From Saccoglossus kowalevskii (taxonomy: Eukaryota > Hemichordata > Enteropneusta > Harrimaniidae), in the NCBI RefSeq assembly GCF_000003605.2, contig NW_003133344.1:505735-559461 (forward strand): a stretch of DNA of 53,727 bases, in the 5' to 3' direction. This document shows, piece by piece, positions 46,326-53,727 of the stretch. Every line of letters begins with the position of its first letter. Within the stretch, counting starts at the first letter, position 1. A program made the translations under genes and the position numbers. The notes under the pieces are model-generated. The model saw nothing but the letters and a program-made list of their open reading frames with translations. It ran no database searches and was not told the DNA's origin.

Positions 46326-46907
46326 CGGGTAGGGCAATTATTCCAATTTCCCAATGCTATGCATTCTCTAAGCTCAGTAATTTCCTCATCCTGTTCAGAC
46401 ACTCGTTCTATTAATCTTATTGGTATCGCATGTGGTGCCGCATATTCTGCTACATAACGAATGTATCCCTCCGTGTCATCACTATGTTCACTCTTATTAT
46501 TGTCAACTAGTCTAGACAGTGCATCTGCGATGTTCTTCGACCCAGGTATGTATTCCACAGTAAAGTTGTAGGGCTGTAAACGTAGAACCCAACGTTCAAT
46601 TCGGGCAGATGGCTTTGACTTATGTGAATATATCACCTTTAACGGCTGGTGGTCTGTTAACAGTTTAAATTCAATACCACATATTAAGTATAAATTGAAT
46701 CTCTTACAAGCCCAAACTATGGCAAGGGCCTCTCCTTTCTACATCTGACAGACTTCTACTGGCATAACACACAACTCTATTTTCACCGTTCTGTTTCTGT
46801 ATCAAGATTACGCCTAGTCCTACTGGACTAGCATCTGTAATCACTGTAGTTTCAGCATTCTGATCAAAGTAGGCTAAAGTCCGTGCATTAGCTAACTCAT
46901 TTTTCAA
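46262..46907 (-). pseudogene. RNase H region, split between two frames
   Basis: The first part (46704-46907) has the TDASPVGLG catalytic-Asp motif and ends in a frameshift near 46735, where the family has a conserved Glu-containing block. The second part (to about 46330) has LLTDHQPLK, WVLRLQPYNF and GSKNIADALSRL, the normal RNase H and connector end. The second frame then runs on past the deletion junction to 46262. Confidence 0.85.
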
Positions 46908-46955
46908 GCGGTCAAATGGGTGTTGTTGTTCGGTTTGCTATTCAAATTTGGTTCC

Positions 46956-48416
46956 TTAGCGTGTTAATTTGCGGAGTGGCTTGGCTACTGTGGCTAAGTT
47001 TGGTATATATCGGGCAGAGAAATTTACCAATTCCAGAAAACTTCTCACTTCTGTTGAATTCTCTGGTGCACGAGCATTTAAGACTTCTTCTACTTTTTCG
47101 GTAATTGGACGGATACCATGTCTAATCAGCATACTTCCCATGAATTTTAAATGAGACATTCGAAATACGCATTTCTCCGCATTCAGTGTCAGACCCTTTT
47201 CTTCAAAGCATTTCAGACCTTCAATTAATCTTTGATCATGGGTTTCATTGTCAGGAGCATGTATCACCACATCGTCAGATATATTTACGGCTCCATCACA
47301 TCCAGTCAATACTTGTTGTATGATGTGTTGGTACAGTTCTGGGGCAGAACTAATGCCAAACATCAGCCATTTATATCGGAACAAACCGTTATGTGTAGCA
47401 AATGTTGTGATACTTCTAGACGATTCCTCCAACTCGATCTTATGAAACCCCCACTTGAGGTCTAACTTTGTAAAGACCGTGCTTTGGTTCATGCTTTCTA
47501 ATATTTCATCTACGGTTGGTATCGGATGTCTCTCTCTGACTACTGCCTGATTTGCCTGACGCATATCTACACATAATTTAATCAATTCAGTCAGCTTGTC
47601 TTCTATTTTGCTTCTGAGGCTGAATGGTGTTCTCCGTGGTTTCTGTGCCACCGGTGGTATGTCTGGATCAATGTTGATCTTCGCCTGGTAATCATTCAAT
47701 TTTCCTAACCCATTAAAGCACTTAGGAAATTTATCACGCACATTTTGTGTGCCAATCATGTTTGCCTGCAGTCCAAGCTTCAACACTCCGAGCTCTTGTG
47801 CTGTTTTTCGTCCCAACAGTGAACGACCTTTGTCTTTAAATACGATAAATTCAGCATTTGTCATATTATTGGCAACTTGAGCAGTGGCTTGTAATTTCCC
47901 AAGGACTTCCAATGGCTTATCTGCTTCATAAGAATACAGCGACTGTGTTGACCTCTCAGCTTTACAGACAATTCCTTTTTGTTTCAAGGTAGACCATGTT
48001 GTTTCACAAATCACATTACATGTTGCTCCAGAATCAATGAGCATGTCTGAAATAACTACTCCACCCACCGTGACACTAATCACACCAGTGTCATTTGAGT
48101 TATTCTCTGGATGAACAGCAAATACATAGTCACCATTTGTCTGTACACAATACAATTTCTCTTTGTCTGAGTTTCCCTGTATACCAACTTTCTCTGCGTT
48201 ACCCTTGGTATGTTTCTTAGTCTTGCATACTACTGCAAAATGTCCTGTTAGATGACATTTGTTACAGTTCGCAGATCTTGCTGGGCATTCTCTATCCCTG
48301 GCGAAATGTCCCTCTTTACCACAACGATAACATTTCCTTTTCTCTCTTCCTGGCTTCTTTTGTGGCCTTTGACCTTTATGGACTTGGTTGACTTCACGTT
48401 TAAATTCACCTTCCAT
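46956..48416 (-). pseudogene. Zinc knuckle-protease-reverse transcriptase frame of the retrotransposon
   Basis: 486 codons. Residues 29-44 and 51-64 are two zinc knuckles (the first C-x2-C-x4-H-x6-C, the second C-x2-C-x4-H-x4-C). LIDSGAT at 126-132 is the aspartic protease site. RT motifs are LDL (318-320), LMFGISSAP (351-359) and ISDD (379-382), where the family often has (I/Y)ADD. Between residues about 280 and 282 the usual segment carrying the WVSP-type motif, about 30 residues, is missing without loss of frame. After KPLRKLTR a TAA ends the frame, and a TAG follows about 6 codons later where the family has sense codons. Confidence 0.93.
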
Positions 48417-48419
48417 AGT

Positions 48420-48873
48420 CTTTAATGAACATCAACTACTTCTAGGCCCGTGCTGTATCTTGCACCACTTTTAGGGTTAGGGATTTTCCCTTTTCTAGGA
48501 GCTTACGGCGCAACAATGACGACTTGCATTTATCTATAACTTGATCTCTGATTTGTTCATCAGTATTGTGAACTCACAATTTTGTGCTTGATGTTGCAGT
48601 CTTGAAATGAACTGATCTATAGTTTCACCCTCCTCTTGTTTCATTTGACGAAACACATGTCTCTCATATATTGCATTTAGCTGAGGTATGAAATACGCGT
48701 TCAATGTTCATAACGCTTGCAAGGCTCTCTTTTGGTTGTCATCTTTGACACCCTTTCCGACGATATAGAACTCGAACGCTTTCTTTCACCTTTTCCATCT
48801 AGTCGATACGCTAGTGGGGTCACTTTTGCAATCAAACGGCGGAAGGCTACAATATCAATATTTGAAGCCATCT
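48420..48873 (-). pseudogene. Broken gag remnant
   Basis: Starts MASNIDIVAFRRL after the primer site, shifts frame within about 30 codons, and later recovers a gag-like block with KCKSSLLRRKLLEKGKSL. A stop follows TARA just before the knuckle frame. Several lesions, so no functional Gag. Confidence 0.7.
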
Positions 48874-48890
48874 CAAATTAAACTTGTGAC

Positions 48891-48912
48891 TTCGATCCCG
48901 TCCTCGTCGCCA
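48891..48912 (-). other. Primer-binding site, serine-tRNA type
   Basis: The plus strand spells a tRNA 3' end: TTCGATCCC (T-arm) then GTCCTCGTCGCCA. TCCTCGTCGCCA equals the acceptor end of animal tRNA-Ser(GCU) as I recall it. Two bases (AT) separate it from the 5' LTR. mag elements are known to use serine tRNA. Confidence 0.75.
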
Positions 48913-48914
48913 AT

Positions 48915-49079
48915 TGAACGATCGCGGCCGATGTTTAAATGCCGGATGCGTCAGATTTAACACAAAAAACAGATTCAACTAAGTTACGCAGCCATCTTTA
49001 TTTACCAACTCACGTCGTCTTACAATATGCAAATGAGATGTGACCCAGAGGTCAAGATACGTTTAGTCAATACACTACA
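48915..49079 (-). repeat. 5' LTR (165 bp)
   Basis: Same length and boundaries as the other LTR (TG...CA on the minus strand), joined outside to ACCAT. Confidence 0.95.
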
Positions 49080-49084
49080 ACCAT
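49080..49084. repeat. Target-site duplication ACCAT (right)
   Basis: Exact match to 45686-45690. Confidence 0.9.
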
Positions 49085-52000
49085 TAGACCAAAACAAAAT
49101 GATTTTAGATCTTTTGATCCGATTCCACGCCATTGTACACTAAAAGGCTATCCTTATCTTCAGCTGATTCGTTGTACTTGACTACGTGACGCCATGTGCC
49201 GCCATGACATCTATAGATTGTCTAAAACAAGTGGAAACAACAACCGTTAATTTTTAAGTCGTTTGGGGCAAATTTATAAATCCGAGAACAGAAAGTACAA
49301 AGAACAGAAAACAGACAGACTATCACACTAACAAGAAAATGAAGAAGAATTTCAAGCATTGATGAGCAGAAACACCCGTGTTAATATTGGGAGATGATCT
49401 CGCAGTATTTGCGTTATTGAAGATAAGGCAAATTGGTACAGCGAGCCCCCAGGGAATACATTTTCTGTATAACAACAGATAAATGATGCTAATACAATTT
49501 ACCATATTATTCGCTATTTATATGCTACACACTATTCTGCGGATACTTATTTTAATTTCCTCCCTGCACTTTTTGCAAAAATGTTCTTTTCAATGGAATT
49601 TAGTTAAATTCATTAACAATTTCAGTGGGAATTGCGGCATTTCTGAGACGATGCGTTATTTGAGGTGGAAGTCATTAAAAAACAAAAATAATTTCAAAGA
49701 AGTAGGATGATTAAAATCTTACATAAGCTCCATCCTCAACCTATGGTAATCAGAACGTTTCCATGGAAAATAGCACATCTTGTCTAAACTTTAATATGTT
49801 TTTAATTTTATTAAAATGTCCCATGTTTTTGGAAGGTCTGAATGGCCCTAGCACTTCATTGTTTCACAATCAGTCTGAGCTTCAAATGTAGAAAAATCAA
49901 ACAAACAAATACTTGGATTACTATGGTACACTCACACCGCCAAATATTCAAAGATTTATACGCAAACTACCTTGGACGATTTTCTGTTCACTGCGAGGTC
50001 CCGCGTTATGCGGGAATTCTGACGTAACACAGTGCAAATAAAGTTCCTAGCGTCGTAGTGGCACAACACATCTCGTAGGATTCGACAAACGCGAAACTGT
50101 TTTTGATAATATTTCTATGCTTAATAATGTGCTATACACATTTGATGATTGTCAATTTTGATGAAGTTAGGGTACCCCAAAGCCATATTCCCTTCTGACA
50201 GATCGGCATTCCATCATTGTGCTATAAAAAACAAATCCACGTTCAAAATCATTCGAAGTTTAAAGCCCGTAAATTATTTATGTGAACGCTTTTCGCCGAA
50301 TTGTTGTAGTTACGAGATAACTTTAACAAAAAACACATCCAGTAATAAAATGAATCATATAGAGATATGACAGGGGAACGAACCACAAATTTGTATACGC
50401 ATTCTTGCGTAATAAATGGCCACACAGGTAGTACTAATACGATCATAACACGCGAACATGCTATATTATATTTCACTAATGTACAATCGCCAGCATGATT
50501 GCCTGGGGCGCTCCCACGTAATCTGGGTATTTTGATAACATAAAATATTCTTTAATGCAAAAACATAATTATCGAGTAATCCATACAAACTAGGAATCAT
50601 TGGTGCGGTATGTTTACATAATTTAATAAGCAAATACATTTCTTTTAAAACATGATTACATTCTGCTGCATTTTAACACGTGTAATAATGAGTTCAAACA
50701 CTGTATTACAGAATAGAGTATTTGGAACATCGCATATAAGCAAGGAATGTGTTCTAGACAGAATTCGAAAGTGGATATTATTCCCACATACGTACATACA
50801 CGTACAGACTAACACGTGTTTTATGATTCATTTGTTTGAAACGTGGTTAAGTCAATATGTTGAAATCGATTAAAATGTGTGACATTCTTGCAGTGTTTTC
50901 GAATGCTGAAACCTTACGTCATGTAACATATCCATTACAAAATCCATTTTCCAATTAACCTCATGTGAATGAATTACTGACATTAAAGACATCGGATACA
51001 ACAAGTCATTTAGTGGTAAGCCCCTGATGATGTATGTATGTGGAATAAACTGATCGAAATCGCGATTCAATGGTAGGGTGAGGTGAGATGGGGTGTGATT
51101 TCTATTCTATTCTATTCTATTTCTTTGTCACACTTCTGCTATACTTAAAAAGAAGTTACAGAAACATTTGCATGTGCGACTGTTACGAACTCCGATCCCT
51201 TGGGGACAAATCAAACGCAAAATGTGATAAAACAACTTTTTCCATGTAAATCGGATTTGCAACACAAATTACCCAGACGTGCGTGCACTTGTAAACAGAG
51301 GAATCCGGGATCAGAAACACAGGGCAATCAGTTCGACACTTTTCTGCTATTTATAAACAATTCTGACATTTTCATTTTCGCTATATGAACAATTTTGAAA
51401 TAACTAGAATGCAACTTGTATGCTGTTACTTTCAATGCTGAAAATTCAATTCGAGTTTGACGATCGGAGACCAACACTGTGAATTCGAAAGTCGATACGA
51501 ATTACTTTGTTGCTGTCCGTATCGTCACTGTAAATTGAAAATATAGTATTATCTAGGGAAATTAGGCGGCACTGTTTTTTGCAACAAGATCCATGCGCAA
51601 AACAACAACACAAATATCAGTATATTAAACAATCGTGCGTAGTGCCTCAAGATCATTGATTGCTTTAATATATAAACTGTCGTCTTTTACCCGATGTTAT
51701 AAATAAAACAAAATGGCGCCTCGTATTATATATATAGTATTATAATTCTCGCCATACGTGGCAACATCTGATGTTCAATGTAAAACCAAAACCTATTACT
51801 TTTATTACAGACGATTTTGACCCTAAATAAGTATGTAACCAATTTGAAAAAAAAGATTTCATAATATTAGCGCAGGCAAAACCCTCAAAAACAAAATGGC
51901 GGCTTAGTAACAATTAATCTCATACATATATTGAATGTACACGAAATTACTCTATGTTTCTCGACTAGGTAAACTATTTTTTTTATCATACAATGAACTT

Positions 52001-52600
52001 TTGATGTTTTTTCTAACAATTCACGTAGCGATATAGAAAAAGCCAATTATTGTTTTTCACATAGGATACATACACCATTCGGATCGTTACTCCATATTTG
52101 GACATGCGTCTTGAGCAACAACAATGTGAATATGTGTCAATGTCCAACAGACTGCTCCATCGAACCAAATTATTTTATTGTATGGGAAACTATACACAGT
52201 AATCTCGAATTGAAAACGATGCTGGTCGCCATTCCACAAAATAATTAAGTGATGATTGAATAAATATCTTTTCTGGGAAAAAAATACAAGATATGTGATT
52301 ATTTAGATTCAATTGCTCTGACTATATCGCCCACGCTTTGTTAATTGTATACATGTCATTTTATATCAAGAGTCTCTGTTTCGATCGTCGGTTACAATTT
52401 TATTAGGATGCAATTGAAGAAATTATAGTAATACTATTACATTCATATCTACGACACCGTCAGATACGTTGTAATATAATTGAAAGATGTAATTTCACTC
52501 TCCCTACGTCATTGAGATACATCGGGGAAATTACTCATAGTTTGATACTTACTGTATTATGGTGACAGCTATCGTCCGATGGGCAATCGGAAGTGATTCG
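49085..52600. other. Non-coding stretch right of the retrotransposon
   Basis: No supported gene. Contains a TTCTA pentamer run at 51100-51121 and two YY1-like motifs AAAATGGCG(C/G)C at 51710-51720 and 51893-51903. Open frames of 60-75 codons (49323-49710, 50149-51388) have no identifiable domain. Confidence 0.5.
51100..51121. repeat. (TTCTA)n microsatellite
   Basis: About four copies of TTCTA. Confidence 0.9.
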
Positions 52601-52601
52601 A

Positions 52602-52602
52602 C

Positions 52603-52643
<41 letters not shown>

Positions 52644-52644
52644 T
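52602..52644. repeat. (CTGT)n microsatellite
   Basis: About ten uninterrupted copies of the tetramer CTGT/TGTC. Confidence 0.98.
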
Positions 52645-53250
52645 CTCTCGTTGTTTATTGCTCTCAATTTTTCTAGCAACTTTACTTTTCTATGGTGTGT
52701 AAACACTTTGATATCGCTCAATACTTCTATATGTATTCATAACTACATATTATAGTTTAAATTTTTATTGCATGCTAATTGATACCAATACGTGGGTGTC
52801 TATGAAATACGGTAATGGAAAGCCTATTAAATGCTTGGATCAGTTAACACATTAAACCAATCTACTCCCACGTACCTTAAGATATACCATTAAAATATAG
52901 TAATTCTATATATTATTATGGAAGCCTTGCTTTAAAAACCTCGTTAATGATGACGTATGAATCTTAGACCAGTAAGGAACAGGGGAGGTGTCAGCTTAAC
53001 GTCTCGTGTTATTGCAATTATGTGCAGTACGACATTGTATCCGTCGTGTACAATCATATACGAGTTCAATCTGATTAAAATCTGATGTAGTGTATGGGCT
53101 TTAATTATTGTGGCTATAAACTTATTTTAATTTTATTTTTTATTACTTTTGTTATTAATGCCCTTTTATTTTATTATTTTACTTTGATTTTGATTTTGTG
53201 CCCTACCTACATCTGATCCGACGCCTATGTAAGTCCCGTTCAAATCTCGC
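52645..53250. other. Non-coding stretch, T-rich near 53120-53200
   Basis: No coding sequence supported; T-rich plus strand from about 53120 to 53200. Confidence 0.5.
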
Positions 53251-53259
53251 ATAAGTAAC

Positions 53260-53312
53260 AGCCAATCACAGCCCCCTTTTTATACAGGCTGTCGGTTGCT
53301 TACTTTTCAGTG
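53260..53312 (+). promoter_or_regulatory. Core promoter candidate: CCAAT, TATA and Inr
   Basis: AGCCAATCACAG at about 53260, TTTTTATACAG at about 53277-53287 and an initiator-like TTTCAGTGT about 30 bp after the TATA box. The spacing is textbook for TATA-driven polymerase II start sites. AATAAA follows at about 53364, only about 55 bp after the Inr. That order (TATA, start, AATAAA) is also what an LTR U3-R region looks like. I found no matching LTR copy or clear target duplication, so the nature is open. Confidence 0.35.
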
Positions 53313-53727
53313 TAGCGATACTCTACGGGCAATCTTTCTGTACATTATATTTTGCTCACTTGAATAAACCATTAATAGAAAATTGCTAGTATATTTTTAT
53401 TTGCAAAAGAAATTCCACAGCATTTTACAATTTTTGTCATTACATTGAATATTTTTTTCACTTCCAACAAATGTGTACACTTCCAGATACATCTTCGCCA
53501 ACCAAGGTTCGTTCATTCAGTCATCGCTTCAATTTTACATCACTGAGCATAATTATCTAGAATGGAAGCAAAAAAATAAGTAAATCGTAATGATTAGAAC
53601 ACTGCAAACAGCTATAGTAAACAATGCAAACTGATTTTAAATTGTATAACGGTCACCGGCCCACGGCATCGACGCACTGGCAGAAAATTGTAGCAAAAAA
53701 ATATTTCCTGATCAATTGCGATGTGTT
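53313..53727. other. Right end of window
   Basis: No open frame with recognisable content downstream of the candidate promoter; continues past the window. Confidence 0.4.

Larger units (their letters stand above)
45691..49079 (-). mobile_element. mag-like Ty3/gypsy LTR retrotransposon, internally deleted and degenerate
   Basis: Complete by its ends: two 165-bp LTRs starting TG and ending CA, an ACCAT duplication on both sides, a primer-binding site and a polypurine tract. Coding order on the minus strand is broken gag, CCHC zinc knuckles, protease, reverse transcriptase, RNase H, then directly the C-terminal tail of pol. No integrase zinc finger or DDE core is present. The internal part is only about 3.06 kb. 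Family evidence: the fused knuckle/protease/RT frame, the VDMRQAN block and a serine-tRNA-type primer site, all typical of mag-like elements. Stops and frameshifts show it cannot encode its own full polyprotein. Confidence 0.95.

Noticed and set aside
46916-47465. Plus-strand frames inside the retrotransposon
   Set aside because: Antisense shadows of the clearly coding minus-strand pol remnant.
53083-53400. Solo LTR
   Set aside because: A TGTAGTG start and LTR-like signals exist, but no CA end with a matching target duplication could be placed.

Overview
The window looks like nuclear DNA of a metazoan, most likely a marine invertebrate. The evidence is an AT-rich sequence with short coding exons, GT/AG introns of 0.1-2 kb, several kinds of minisatellite, a mag-like Ty3/gypsy retrotransposon, a hAT-like MITE and a tRNA-derived SINE-like element. 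The species cannot be fixed from sequence alone. Three blocks of exactly 50 N (14126-14175, 29221-29270, 40072-40121) are assembly gaps, so the array around the third is probably longer than shown.

Layout. 1-1860 is a 49-bp satellite with nested higher-order copies. 2020-6670 (+) holds the last six recognisable exons of an aminopeptidase B-like M1 metallopeptidase; the zinc-binding part lies upstream of the window. The satellite therefore sits in an intron, or just upstream, of this gene. The first visible exon ends in a five-fold perfect 54-bp duplication of its own exon/intron junction. 8305-8439 is an orphan terminal exon. 8440-23160 has no gene I can support, but it holds a SINE-like element, a POU-type palindrome, a hAT-like MITE, simple repeats and exact NRF-1-type palindromes. 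23160-24710 is GC-richer and carries a spliced first coding exon of an unrecognised acidic protein. Orphan exons lie at 25028-25164 (-) and 28485-28648 (+). Between them is a 1.5 kb array in which a 21-bp repeat becomes a 42-bp dimer. 28650-38300 is almost featureless apart from a 20-bp CRE-like repeat. 38317-39319 (-) has two neighbouring phase-0 exons, each with an N-terminal hydrophobic segment. 39590-40795 is a 53-bp array. 42260-42900 resembles a regulatory or promoter region (three CACGTG E-boxes, YY1-like and NRF-1-like motifs, CpG-rich). 43128-43276 is an inverted repeat and 43680-44225 is CCA-rich. 45691-49079 is a degenerate, internally deleted mag-like LTR retrotransposon on the minus strand, with 165-bp LTRs and ACCAT target duplications. 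The remainder to the end is non-coding to my eye, with a good TATA/Inr candidate at 53260-53312.

Only the aminopeptidase gene and the retrotransposon are recognised with confidence. The other exons rest on open frames bounded by good splice signals and need transcript data. I found no operon-like or CRISPR-like system. The most unusual structure is the 5x duplicated in-frame splice donor in the aminopeptidase gene.
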